Assembly: GCA_022376515.1 (NCBI GenBank)
Contig: WTXI01000090.1
Coordinates: 1-64,000 of the forward strand
DNA length: 64,000 nucleotides
DNA from: Lactifluus volemus
Taxonomy: Eukaryota > Basidiomycota > Agaricomycetes > Russulales > Russulaceae
Direction of reading: 5' to 3'
Numbering within the stretch: position 1 is the first letter of the stretch; every line of letters begins with the position of its first letter. The notes beneath the pieces are model-generated. The model had not been told where the DNA came from, made no database searches, and saw nothing but the letters and a program-made list of their open reading frames with translations. A program made the position numbers and the translations under genes. This document shows positions 23,281 through 33,632 of the stretch, one piece after another.

Positions 23281-24780
23281 ATGACGATGTACTCGGCGCT
23301 AAGATCAAAAGTCTGGTGTACGCTTGTCATCTCACAATGGCCTTTCCCTCCGCTTAGCCAACAGTGCTAACCATATCGTTCTCTTCTCTTTTATATTCTG
23401 ATTTAGCTCTGGTGCAGTGAAAAGATCAAAACTCGAAAAGTCTGAACCAACGATATCATATGAGGATTTCGTGAAAGAACTTGATACAGGAGACTCGTTT
23501 ACGACCACATTGACCGAGCTGCTCGTCAGGGTGCGTTTTTATCTACCCTATATGCACTCTTCCTGAGCCGCCAAAACATCGTCATAGGAAATGGCTGAGC
23601 GCCGTCAACGCCAACCCTCTGCTGACCGTCGGCTGATATCCGACCGCACCGCCAAAGGGCTACGCATTCTCGCAGCACCGCAGCGCGTATACCGCGATCA
23701 TGGCGTTCGTGGACTCACCACCCGCCGTTCACTTAATCTTACCGACTACCTTGCCGTGCCGCCGGAAGAAATGGAGCTCGATGATGATAATGACAGTCTA
23801 GAGAGTATGGTGGATCCTTCGGGTACCCTGGAAGGTACCCGCATGAATTCGGATCTGTATGATGCCTATGCAGATTCTGGATTTTGTGCGTTTCCACCCA
23901 TCCTTGTCATTCTCCTCACTAGGCTTATACCATTTCCCACCCCCGCCCAGCCCCTACCGAACCTCATATCTCCCCCGGTCCGCCTCACCTCCGTCATGTC
24001 CTGCGCTCCGCTACACGTCGCGAGGACTGGGCGCTCTTGCGCGACACCTCCCCAGATGGATGGGCCCCTCCGTCTCCCGTTGCAACGCCATACGCCCCGG
24101 CGCTCACCCGTCAGCCGTCCATTCGGCGCCTCCCGGCCCGGTCCCGGACCGTCGACTTTACTGATTTTACATCACGACGTCGCTCGTCTGGACGTGAACG
24201 CAATAACACGGGCGCAAGCGGTGATGTCGAAGCGGATGATTCTACAACAGCACCGACATCTCCGCGTGCCATGTCAAATACGACGAATGTACCACCCCGC
24301 CGGTTCTTCCCATCCCGCCGGCCGGAACCATCGTGGAGTCCCGTTCCCGATAGCGCTACTTCCAGTACCATAAGCACAAGTTCGGGGTCAGCTGCATCCC
24401 CAGGTCCACGCTCGAGCCCGGCACCCGCAACGCCCTCTACACAAGCAGACACGCGGGACCAACGCACATTTCTTTCCTGGCTACCGAGCACCGCGATACT
24501 TTCACTACCCCCAACACCGGGAGACCTGCGCAACCCGCGCATGACGCCGCGCTTACGTCGCAGTGGCGTGCGCTCACCCGAGTCGCTACTGGGGCGGCCC
24601 CAAGTCACAGTTCAGTCGCCCGAGCCAATGGGAAGCACTACCGTTAATGTCGTTCCTGCTGCAAGTCCGGGCGCAGGTGTTGACGGTGGTTTATCATCCC
24701 TAGACGATGACGCCCCGAGCTTTGCGTCCGCTGTGAGTTCGAGCGCGCCCAGAGGGCCACCACCCGCACATGTAGAGTAA
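23281..24780 (+). CDS. uncharacterised Ser/Pro-rich protein
   Basis: Exons 23281-23315, 23407-23530, 23588-23885 and 23951-24780 join in phase to 428 residues; I do not recognise the family. Residues 1-150 look folded (SYEDFVKELDTGDSFTTTLTELLVREMAERRQRQ, then RVYRDHGVRGLTTRRSLNLTDYLAVP). The rest is disordered, rich in Ser, Pro, Arg and Thr, with phosphorylation-prone SP/TP sites and a WALLRDTSPDGWAPPSP motif. The start in the 35-nt first exon (MTMYSALRSKV) is the least certain part, because it depends on a GTGTAC donor; the other junctions are GT/AG with matching phase. It ends 334 bp from the convergent GMC oxidase gene. Confidence 0.65.
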
Positions 24781-25114
24781 GCGAGAAAATGAATATGTAT
24801 TATTAACGGGGGGGAGGTACGTAGGCGGGAGAAGCTGGGGATCTGACACGCAAGAAAGCATACGAATGCAAAACTCACAAGGCCCTTTATTTGTTTTTTC
24901 ACTCATTATTCTTTATACATTGGATAGATTGCCCACCTGTCCCCGTCATATGAAGTATTTTTTCCCCCTAACTTATGTGTTCAATCATGATCAAACGTTT
25001 TGTAAATTATGGCCATCTGAGGCACAACCATTGGCTGAGACCAACGCCTCTTACAAAACAAAATACGGTGTACGGTGTTATTACACAACCCGCCGGGCCA
25101 CCCGCCCCACATCC
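24781..25114. other. intergenic between convergent genes
   Basis: 334 bp between two 3' ends. No gene is seen; presumably it holds both poly(A) sites. Confidence 0.5.
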
Positions 25115-26201
25115 TCAAACGACACCCTTGATGCCCAATTCTTCTGCGATGATCACAGCTGCCTTCTCCCCTATGACCAGCGCAGTTGAGTACGTGTTCG
25201 CAGCGACGTTTCCGGGCCCGATGGACAGGTCCGCAACTTTGAGGCCCTTGACGGTATAGACGTTCAAGCGAGAGTCGACGACGCCGCCCTGCTCACGGGG
25301 CTTCATCGCGCACGTGCCAAGCTAAACAAATACAGTGATCAAATTTAAAACCGAAGGGCCAACAGATCAGCCAACAGACTGAGTGAGGAGAACACTCACC
25401 GCATGCCACGTCGTGCTCACTGGGGACGTTTTTCCAAAAATAATTATGACGACGATGATGATGATGTCAAGGGGGAGGAGGTAATGAGTTTTTTTTTTTC
25501 ATTTAAATGGAAGGAAAATATGCACTCGTCGCACGCGCGTACGCTTCAATTGCAGCTTCGTCCGCTTCCGAATATACGATCCGCGGCGCGTCGAACAGGA
25601 TGGGTCCCTCAGCTTTCTCGACGATCGAAGCGGAACTGCCAGAGGGAAACGCGGGATGAAATGTGGGTGGCTCACCGCGGAAGTGCGGCATACGTCGAGC
25701 GATCTCGCGCGCGAATTTGTACGACCACGTCAAGGGCTTGACGTCTGCCATCCTGCCAAAGAAAAAAAAAACAGGCGTGTCTCAGTACATTGTCCACGAG
25801 GTTTGGGGTGTGTGCTGACGATTCGAGGTAGCCAGGAACAAAGTCGAGGGGTGCAGACACATTCTCGCCGTGAGTGATATGCACGTGGCCGCGCGCGACA
25901 GGGTATTCCTATGTAATGAGTGAATGTATGTTAGGCATGCTGGAAGCACCAAGTCATTATACTCACTGTGAAGGCGCCAATTGTGAAGTATTTGCGCAGT
26001 GGTGGCTGCGGTATATGGCCAACGAGCCTGTATTATGATCTTGCGTGTCAGCAGCGCAAACAGCCTTGTCACTACTCGGAGAGGAACCAGTCCAAGGACG
26101 CACCCTGCGAGAATCCCGATCCACAAGAGAGGCTTGTCAGGAGCATCGGAAAAGTGGGAATCCCAGACTTGATTGAATTCCGGACCAAACTCAGCCAGTT
26201 C
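25115..26201 (-). pseudogene. GMC alcohol-oxidase-like gene, 3' part (split by LINE)
   Basis: C-terminal part of a flavoprotein of the glucose-methanol-choline family, closest in layout to fungal methanol/alcohol oxidases. Exon pieces: 26104-26201 (continues the exon broken by the LINE), 25967-26027, 25820-25908, 25526-25752, 25400-25419 and 25115-25321. Motifs include EYPVARGHVHITHGEN, FVPGYLES, VKPLTWSYKFAREIARRM, the active-site STTWHALGTCAMKPR (catalytic His) and the final GPGNVAANTYSTALVIGEK (catalytic Asn). The protein ends GIKGVV, so it has no PTS1-like tripeptide such as ARF. Together with 33621-35360 the exons would encode 618 residues. As it stands, transcription would have to cross 7.4 kb of retroelement, so the allele is probably inactive. 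Confidence 0.87.
26190..26201. repeat. target-site duplication, left copy
   Basis: CTCAGCCAGTTC, identical to 33621-33632. It is preceded by AAA, which also matches the end of the poly(A) tail, so the duplication is 12 bp, or up to 15 bp if these A are counted. Confidence 0.95.
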
Positions 26202-26416
26202 CATCCCTCCTTGACCTCTTACCACCACCATCTCTTCAGAACCCGCCTGGTATCCTCGCGACCTGAATAGCTGGTACGTCCTCTAGTCACTGTTTTCAAT
26301 ACTCACGGCTGTCTCCCCTGCAATTCTACGTTGTCTCGCCCACTCTCCCACTTCCCTCCCTCCCCCCCTCCTCCCTCCATGGACCCCACCGTCCGCCCTG
26401 CCTCTCCCTTCCCCCT
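26202..26416 (+). other. LINE 5' untranslated region
   Basis: C/T-rich leader from the insertion point to the region where the gag-like frame becomes recognisable. An ATG at 26379 is in a different frame from the gag-like protein, so either one more single-base change lies here or translation starts elsewhere. Confidence 0.5.
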
Positions 26417-28444
26417 TCCCCTCACTTTCCGCCGCTCCCGGAGGAATACGTCCCCAACGTTCCCTCTGTCCCGGTCCCACCTCCCTTTGGCCTCCAACTC
26501 GTCCGCCTCGTCACTGGAGAACCCAACTTGACCCATACCACTGACACCCTCCCTATCCCTGATTTCTCCTTCTTCGACGAGATCCCCAATGGAGGGACCG
26601 CTCGGGACGCCCTCGTCCGCCTCTCCGAATTCTTCAGCCACGGTTTCGCCACTCCGGATAACCTCGGTGTCCCACACGTCGTTTGGCTCCGAGTTGCAAA
26701 CAACCTCCTCCTACAGATGCACGCAGGCTTTCGCCGGGTCCTGTCCCACGTCCACCCCGATCACCTCGCGGACACCTACCCCCTCCGTGCAATGGCAGAC
26801 TCCGACGAGTCTCATTTCCGCCTCTTTGCCGAGACCCTCTCCACCCTCTCCTCCGTCCTCTCCTCGGTTAAAGAACACCCTGGATCCTGGTCTGTCTGCA
26901 TGCGTTGCCTCGACGACTGCAACGCCACCCTCCCTCCAGATTCCGATCTCCGAGCCACCCTCATGACTTGCGGAAATGACATCCGCGCGGCCCACACCAC
27001 GATCTTCAACGCCGCCCATGCACGCCTCGTCCATGAGGCCGATGACTGGCAAGTGGACACACTCGCCGACATTGAGTCTACTATGCTCGCACAACTCCTC
27101 GACACCCCCGTTAACTCGGCCACTCCCGCCTTCAACGACTGGGTCCATCAGATCGCCATGCATGTCAAGGACGTACTCATTCCAGCCCTAACCGAACCGG
27201 AACGCCGCAACACTCTCGATCGCCTTACCCGCGAGGCTTTTGCCGACCTCCAGCTTCAGGCCGCCGAGGCCCGCACCGCCGAATGGGAGCGCCTTAAGGC
27301 CATAGCTCACTCCGATCTCGAATCCGAATATACCGCATACAAGGAACAGCTCCGCTCCGATTTTGACGCCGATCTCTTGGCTTACAAGAACCAACTTAAG
27401 ATTTCGAACCAAGAAGCCAAGGAAGAAGCGCGCCTGCAGGCGGCCCGGGCCCTGGCGCCCCCGCCCAAGTCGGCGGCTAAGGCAGCCCGCAAACTCCACC
27501 GCATCGACCCTCTCGCTCGCCCCGCTTCCCGGGCCGGATCCGACACCTCTCCGGACCGCACCCCTATGTCTACACCAGCCATCACCACCCTCGATCCTCC
27601 TCCTCTCTCCTTGGACGAGTCCTCTCAGCAGTCACAACTCATCCCTGTTCCCCCTGGCCCCGCCACTTCCACACCTGCCCCCTTCTTTCCCCCTCCCGCC
27701 TCCGATTCCGCTGCCACCGATCCCCTCGTTGCGAAGGTTAGGCGCCTCGAGGACACCATCGCTTCTTTCACTTCCGCTCTGAAACAAGTCTCCGATCGCG
27801 TCGATTGCCTCGAGGTCGCCTCCCTTTGGGACTTCCCGGAGAATTCAGCTGACGACGTCCCAATGGCGCCCCCCTCCCTCCCACCGGTACCCCCGGCCCC
27901 CCCTCTTCCCTCTGCTCGTCCTCCTGTCACTCAAGCGACCACTATCGCTTCCCTCCCACAACAAACGTACCCGGTCTCCCGGCCCCCGGCCCCCACCATC
28001 CCGACTCCCACTGCGCACATCGACGATGCCACCGCGGCCATGCAACTTGACTATCCGATCCCTGATGACCCTGCAACCACGGCGGGATATGAGACTGCAC
28101 CCCCTCCCTCCCCTCCCACATGGACAACGGTTCCCGCAACCGGCAAAGGCAAAGGCAGAGCTGGTCCCTCGTACGCCCAAGCCTCCCAACAACGCACTCG
28201 CGACACTTCCCCACCCATCCCCTCCTCCCAGTCCCCTCCCCCGCCCTCGATTCTTACAAAAGCGGAACTCGCTAAGATGACGCGCCCCCAACTCCTAGCC
28301 GCATACAAAGCACGCACTGGCCGCCGCATCACAGACCCGAATCTCACCATCGCTGCCATCATCGACCTGTATCTCACCAAACCCTCTCCTCCCCTACCTA
28401 AGACACAGAAACCGCCCCTCCCACCACCTCCACAAACTTTGTAA
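26417..28444 (+). CDS. LINE ORF1, N-terminal gag-like part
   Basis: Over 640 residues in one frame. It begins, without a clear ATG, around EEYVPNVPSVPVPPPFGLQL and runs through PIPDFSFFDEIPNGGTARDALV. A helical, charged stretch (residues about 230-330, AEARTAEWERLKAIAHSDLE) is likely a coiled coil for ORF1 multimerisation. Then come Pro/Ser-rich linkers and a SAP-like KAELAKMTRPQLLAAYKARTG motif. The frame closes at 28444 in a proline tract; the CCHC part continues one frame over, so ORF1 is most simply one protein broken by a single-base change near 28400-28430. Family knowledge: ORF1p binds the element RNA and forms RNPs. Confidence 0.7.
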   Translation, partial: SPHFPPLPEEYVPNVPSVPVPPPFGLQLVRLVTGEPNLTHTTDTLPIPDFSFFDEIPNGGTARDALVRLSEFFSHGFATPDNLGVPHVVWLRVANNLLLQMHAGFRRVLSHVHPDHLADTYPLRAMADSDESHFRLFAETLSTLSSVLSSVKEHPGSWSVCMRCLDDCNATLPPDSDLRATLMTCGNDIRAAHTTIFNAAHARLVHEADDWQVDTLADIESTMLAQLLDTPVNSATPAFNDWVHQIAMHVKDVLIPALTEPERRNTLDRLTREAFADLQLQAAEARTAEWERLKAIAHSDLESEYTAYKEQLRSDFDADLLAYKNQLKISNQEAKEEARLQAARALAPPPKSAAKAARKLHRIDPLARPASRAGSDTSPDRTPMSTPAITTLDPPPLSLDESSQQSQLIPVPPGPATSTPAPFFPPPASDSAATDPLVAKVRRLEDTIASFTSALKQVSDRVDCLEVASLWDFPENSADDVPMAPPSLPPVPPAPPLPSARPPVTQATTIASLPQQTYPVSRPPAPTIPTPTAHIDDATAAMQLDYPIPDDPATTAGYETAPPPSPPTWTTVPATGKGKGRAGPSYAQASQQRTRDTSPPIPSSQSPPPPSILTKAELAKMTRPQLLAAYKARTGRRITDPNLTIAAIIDLYLTKPSPPLPKTQKPPLPPPPQTL

Positions 28445-29562
28445 TTATCCGTACCACCCCAGTCCAACTTGGGGAGCCACCCCGGGGCGACGCTGGCGCC
28501 ATCACCCGGGACCTCCAACTTCGTCTCCGCCAATGCGCCCCCGCCGATCGGAACGCCGTCACCCTACTCGCTGGCAAATGGGCCGGCCCTAACTCCCACA
28601 ACTTCATTCTCACTTTCGCAGGGTCCCCCGCTCTCGAAGCCGTACAGCGAGTGCGCAAGGTCCTTCTCGACCCTTTCCCGAACTGCCGACTCGCCCCCCA
28701 GAAGGGCACTGCCAACATCCTTATCAACGGGGTCCCAGTCATCCGCGACGAGAACTGTTCCCTCCCCTCCGAAGAAGCCCTCCTCAATGAAATCACTCTG
28801 AATCCGACCTTTGAAGGAGTCACACTCCTCGCCCCCCCGCGCTGGTTACGCCGCGACCATGAAATTGAACTCTTCGCTAGACATGCCTCCATCCTCCTCA
28901 CTATCCTTGACCCCGACGGCTCTATCGTCCCTCGTCTGATCCGTTCCCCCCCTGCCTTCTTCGGGGAACATACTAAGGTAGCTCTCTTTAAGTCTCGTCC
29001 GTTCCTCCGACAGTGCGATCGCTGCTGGACCCTCAACCACTCCACCGACCGCTGCCCCGTCAAGTCTTCGACCCCCATTTGCCCCCTTTGCGGCGGCCCT
29101 CACACTCATGCCCAACATGCCCCCCTATGCCCCACACTCGACAAACATGCTGTTATTGATGTATGCACATGCGAACCCACCTGTCTCAACTGCGCCCGTC
29201 TACGCCGCAAGACCAAAAAAGGACCTGACGGAAAGGGGCATTCCGTCCTCGACCCGTCTTGCCCCTTGCGTGCAGCCTACCGTCTTCCCCCGTCCGTTGA
29301 CGACGATGCTCAGGCTCCCTCCTCCCCACATCTTGCCTCCGTACACCCTGCCCCCGGCCCCACTGTCACCGCGATCTCCCGCCCAAAACCCCGGAAGATC
29401 GTCAACCGCCCTGTCAACCCTACGCCTATTGCATTGGTTACCTCCCGCGCCCGCGAAATGGCCAGCCGGCCCGAACCCATCCCCTTGGAAGAACTGGAGT
29501 CCCTCGCCCCAGAGGACGCCGCGTTTGTCGCCTTTGAACGGTCGGTTGCCAAACTCCCATGA
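28429..29562 (+). CDS. LINE ORF1, C-terminal part with CCHC zinc knuckles
   Basis: About 375 residues continuing ORF1 after the frame change, starting in STNFVIIRTTPVQLGEP. It has an RNA-recognition-like region (GPNSHNFILTFAG ... ALEAVQRVRKVLL) and then CCHC knuckles: QCDRCWTLNHSTDRCP, PICPLCGGPHTHAQHAPLCP and CTCEPTCLNCA. This is the classic nucleic-acid chaperone end of LINE gag proteins. The last codons are AAA CTC CCA TGA; the ATG of ORF2 overlaps the stop (ATGA at 29559-29562). Confidence 0.8.
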   Translation, partial: STNFVIIRTTPVQLGEPPRGDAGAITRDLQLRLRQCAPADRNAVTLLAGKWAGPNSHNFILTFAGSPALEAVQRVRKVLLDPFPNCRLAPQKGTANILINGVPVIRDENCSLPSEEALLNEITLNPTFEGVTLLAPPRWLRRDHEIELFARHASILLTILDPDGSIVPRLIRSPPAFFGEHTKVALFKSRPFLRQCDRCWTLNHSTDRCPVKSSTPICPLCGGPHTHAQHAPLCPTLDKHAVIDVCTCEPTCLNCARLRRKTKKGPDGKGHSVLDPSCPLRAAYRLPPSVDDDAQAPSSPHLASVHPAPGPTVTAISRPKPRKIVNRPVNPTPIALVTSRAREMASRPEPIPLEELESLAPEDAAFVAFERSVAKLP

Positions 29563-32500
29563 ATTTAGACGCCCTCAAGATTTTGTCGGTAAACATGCGA
29601 CGCCGCAACGAAATGACACATGTACTCCTTCATGATTCCGATGCTCACATCATCGCCGTACAGGAACCCTGGTTTGGTCCTGTCTCCACCGCTCTTTCTG
29701 ATTCTGACCCCTCCGGCTCGCCTGTTCTTGGTGGTGCCCTCAACGATCTTTGGCTCTGCATTCAACCCTCCCTCGGCCGCTCGGAAGTGGCCAAGGTTCT
29801 GGTGTATGTCCGCCACTCTCTTCTTTCTTTCTGCTCTCCTGTCCTCCAAGTCCTCCCTCCCCTCTCTTCAGCTACACGTATGGCCGTCGACTTCGACCTT
29901 GGCCCGGGCCACCGTTTCCGCCTCATCAATGTCTACCACCAGGTCCCTGAAAAAGGGCACTCTCTCCACAGCCTCTTGGACTCCTCTCTAGACTCTACTA
30001 TCCCCACTCTGGTAGTCGGGGACTTCAACACTCATAGCTCTCTCTGGTCTCCGCCTCGCCTCACCCGATCTCCCTGGGCGGATGCCCTGGAGTCTTGGCT
30101 CCTCGATCAACACCTCTCTTGCCGCAATCCCGCTGGTGTCGTCACGTGGAGAGGTCTCCCGGGCCAGACCCCCTCTACGCTGGATCTCCTTTTTCTCAAC
30201 CCTCTTGCTCTCTCTAGTGATCGCTTCTCCGACCCGCTCGTTTCTTTTGATCTTTCACTTGGCTCCGACCATGCCGCTCTCTTCACCACTTTCTCTTTCC
30301 CGTCTCCTTTGGCCCCTTCCCCTCTGCCTTCACTCCCGGGCTTCCGGATCGACGATGACTTCGAAGACCCCTGGAAAGCAGCCTTCGCCCGCCTCCCCTA
30401 CCCCTCCTCCCTCACCACCCCCCTCTCTGTCCGTGATGAAGCAACGGCGCTCCTCCGAGACATCGACACCATCTCCGACACCTTCTTTAAACCTCGTCGG
30501 CCCCCTGACCCCCGCGGGGCCCGTTGGTGGAATGACGACTGTTCAGGGGCCCTCGCCCTCTGGAAGCAGGCCCCCGCTGCCAGCTGCCCCCACCTCTATC
30601 AGGCGCTCCGCCTCACCATCCGAGACGCGAAGCGCCAGTTCGCCTCCGACTTTCTCGACCGTTGTGACTCCTCTGATCTTTGGCGGGCCGCCCGCTGGCG
30701 GAAAGGCCGCTCTACCACCCGCATACCCGCTCTTTCTCACGAGGGTACCCTTACCCATCACCCGCCCACTATGGCTACCGCTCTTTCCACTCGCTTCTTC
30801 CCACCGAATCCTCCCCCTGTCCCCTCTTCCCATCCTTCTGACCCCGCACCCTTACCGGTCCGATCCCATGGCCCGGTTACGGCTCTCGAAATCTCCGCCT
30901 GCCTCAACTCCACTTCCAACAGCTCAGCGCCTGGACCCAGCGGCATTGGCTACAAATTACTGAAGTGGGCCTTTTCCTCCTCCCTTCTCGTTTTACTTCC
31001 CTCTTTTCCGCCTGTCTCTCGCTTGGCATACACCCTTGGACTGGTGCCCGGGTTGTCGTCATCCCTAAGCCCAACAGGCCGGACTACTCCGCCCCTAAAG
31101 CGTACAGACCCATTAGCCTCCTGGAGTGTGCCGGCAAGCTCCTTGAGAAGATTGTGGCCAAACGCATCATGTCCGACCTTAACCACTTCAATATCCTCCC
31201 CCCGCTCCAATTTGGTAGCCGGGACTTCAGCAGCGCCGTCGACGGAGCAGGACACCTGCACCACCTTGTCCACTCCTGCATTGCTTCGGGCTGCGTAGCC
31301 GCCACGATATTCTTTGATATTCAAGGCTTCTTCGACAACCTTTGCCCCACCCGCCTCGTCCATCTCTTCCGCCTATATGGCTTTCCACCCGGCCTCGTCG
31401 CTTGGGTCTCTTCCTTCCTCTCTTCTCGCTCTGCCTCTCTCTCCTTCAACAACTACACCCATGACCCTGCGAATCTCTCCTTTGGCACCCCGCAGGGCTC
31501 CCCTCTTTCCCCCATCCTCTCCGCTCTTTACACTGCGCCCCTCCTTTCACTTCTGAACGACTCGGACCCCGCCCCCTTCACCTCTTTCCAACTCTATGTC
31601 GACGACGGCTGCATCACCGCTAGCGGCGAAACGTACCGCTCCGCAGCCGGAAAGGCCGCCGCGGCCTACGAACGTGCTGCCACATGGCTCTTCGAGAACG
31701 GCCTCAAACTTGACCGTGACAAGACTGACTTCATGTGCTTCCGTGGCCGACACTCCGAGGCCCGGTTTGGCCCTATACTCTCCCGCATCGCCCTCCGTGA
31801 CCCCTTCAATGGTGAGTTCCCTGTCATAGCCTCCCCTATTGTCCGCTACCTAGGGGTCTTCTTCACACCGACACTTGATTGGCGCAAACATGTCACCATC
31901 ATGGCCTCCAGAGCGCGATCTACCCTGGTCGCCCTGGGGGTCCTAGGTAACTCTGTTCGTGGCCTCGATTTTGCCAACTGGCATAAGGTCTTCCACGCCA
32001 TTGTTCTTCCTATTCTCACCTACGGTTCGCCCGTCTGGTTCACTGACATTAAACAGAAAGGCCTCGTCGGCATCCTTCAGGTTGCGCAGAACGAGGCCTG
32101 CCGTAAGATCAGCGGCTGTTTCCGCACCACACCTACAGACCCCCTTCATTACTTATTAGGCATTCCCCCTATACTTTACACTCTACGCAAATACAGGCTT
32201 CACTACGCCGACCGCCTTTCCACCTTACCACCGTCGTCCCCCCTACGTACCGTAGTTTCTGTCAATCCACTGACGCGCTGGCACCACACCTTCTTTCCTC
32301 CTACTAACCTTACGCGTCTGGTCGAGTCTCTGAACCCCAGCGCTTCCCCCTTCCTTTTTCCGCTCCCTCTTCACTCACCACCCTGGTCCCATCCTCGTTA
32401 CTTTGACCTGACCCTTGCCGCGGGCTCTTCTCGCTCCTCCCGTACCCTCATTAGCTCACCCCCCCCCTTTTCACACTCTTTGTTCGTACACACCCTCCCC

Positions 32501-33389
32501 GTACCATCTCCTTCTTTGCATCTGCCTTCTTACTTTACAGTGGGAGAGGCTGTTGGAGTCGTCGGTCGTTGTCGATACCGATCAGCGTTCGTCGCTGTTT
32601 GGTGCCCTCCTCGCGGGGCTCAAAATTTTTTCCACCAACCCCTCGGGGTCCTCTCTCCGTCTCTTTTTACCCAATAGGTCTCTACTTTCTTCCTTGACTG
32701 ATTTATGTACGAAGTCTCGCTTCCTTCCCTTAGCCTCTTCCTTTACTTCTCTACTTGACTCTTTTCTTGATACTGACTTTACTCGCCGCGCCGAACTTCG
32801 GCTCTTCAAGAAGTCTTGGTCTGTGGTCCCTGGCAGGGACACCCTCGCCCACCTATTAGCAACTACCCAACCAGAACTGGTCGTCAACCCCCCCGTTCCT
32901 CGTAAACAACTCGCCTTTCACCTCTGGCATCAGGACATCCTCCTGGGTCTCGCCGCTAGAAAGTCCGGCCACCATGCCTGGATCGCCTGCCCACCCACCC
33001 CTTCCCCTGACCCGCCACCTTTTGTCCAAGGCCTCCTCTCTCACGGCAATCGCGCCCTCTTCTCCAACGGCCTCCAACTCCTCTCCCGCCACGGCTTCAT
33101 CGCTGATTACAGCGATCGCTTCCGGCCCGATGCTGGGGATAACACCTGCTGCCCTTGCAATTACGTCGATCTCTCACCACCTCCCAGCCCAGGAATCACC
33201 CGCCGCACCACCCTATCACATATCCTCTTCGATTGCCCCCTCTACTCTGAACAACGGTCATCCACCCTCTCCCATTACTCCTCTGCCTCCATCTTCTCCT
33301 CCGAGCAAGGTGGCCGTAACCTGACCCAGTTCACCTTCCTCACACAAGCCACCCTTCGTCCCCTGCCGCCCAGACCAGACCCCCCTTGA
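29559..33389 (+). CDS. LINE ORF2: endonuclease - reverse transcriptase - C-terminal domain (frame-shifted)
   Basis: Starts at the ATG that overlaps the ORF1 stop. Residues 1-235 are an APE-like endonuclease: LSVNMRRRNE, VQEPWFGP, VVGDFNTHSSLW and the terminal LGSDHAALFTTF (Glu, Asp-x-Asn and SDH active-site residues). After PGPSGIGYKLLKWAF the frame changes near 30965. The reverse transcriptase follows: YRPISLLECAGKLLEKI, FFDIQGFFDNL, GTPQGSPLSPILSALY, the catalytic LYVDDG and YLGVFF. A second change near 32460-32540 leads to the C-terminal frame (VVVDTDQRSSLFGALLAG, an RNase-H-like position) and a CxC...H...C finger in CCPCNYVDL...LSHILFDCP. Unless these are base-calling errors in C-runs, this copy cannot make full ORF2 protein. 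Confidence 0.85.
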
Positions 33390-33588
33390 ATGACTCCGTT
33401 GGACAGCGGTTGATGTAAGTTTTCCCTTTATGTCTCCTCTGCCCCTTTCGCTTCCATATGTACTCCTTACCATACCACCTTCGTCGACGCCTCCCTTATA
33501 TTATGTCTCTTACGGTATCTTCCTCGTGTCGTTACTTGTCTTGTAGGCTATGTCTTGTTGCTTGTAGCAGGGACAATAAATTCCAATT

Positions 33589-33589
<1 letters not shown>
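33390..33589 (+). other. LINE 3' UTR with AATAAA
   Basis: About 200 bp after the ORF2 stop. AATAAA at 33575-33580 lies about 10 bases before the A tail, a polyadenylation signal used by the element itself. Confidence 0.7.

Positions 33590-33620
<31 letters not shown>
33590..33620 (+). repeat. LINE poly(A) tail, 31 A
   Basis: An uninterrupted run of 31 A directly before the right copy of the target-site duplication, the mark of target-primed reverse transcription from a polyadenylated RNA. Confidence 0.95.
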
Positions 33621-33623
<3 letters not shown>

Positions 33624-33632
33624 AGCCAGTTC
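33621..33632. repeat. target-site duplication, right copy
   Basis: CTCAGCCAGTTC, identical to 26190-26201. On the gene strand it reads GAA CTG GCT GAG (Glu-Leu-Ala-Glu). Confidence 0.95.

Larger units (their letters stand above)
26202..33620 (+). mobile_element. LINE (non-LTR) retrotransposon, Tad1-like, near full length
   Basis: A 7.4-kb element with the order: 5' UTR, gag-like ORF1 with CCHC knuckles, APE-type endonuclease, reverse transcriptase with YVDD, C-terminal region with a final zinc-binding motif, 3' UTR, AATAAA, 31-A tail. It is flanked by a perfect 12-bp target-site duplication inside an exon of a GMC oxidase gene. The sense strand is strongly C+T-rich, unlike the neighbours. 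Few in-frame stops exist, but frame changes at about 28400-28430, 30965 and 32460-32540 interrupt the proteins. The Tad1 assignment is inference from domain order and fungal host. The long tail and intact duplication suggest a young insertion. Confidence 0.93.

Noticed and set aside
22395..23357. 320-codon open frame on the plus strand
   Set aside because: Contains FFFFF and KKK runs read from homopolymers, no recognisable motif, and it overlaps the first exon of the gene at 23281.
26283..33324. Many long open frames antisense to, or shifted from, the LINE proteins (for example 27845-28291 on the minus strand)
   Set aside because: They arise from the C/T-rich codon use of the element. Gly/Arg-rich translations without motifs mirror the Pro/Ser-rich sense protein.
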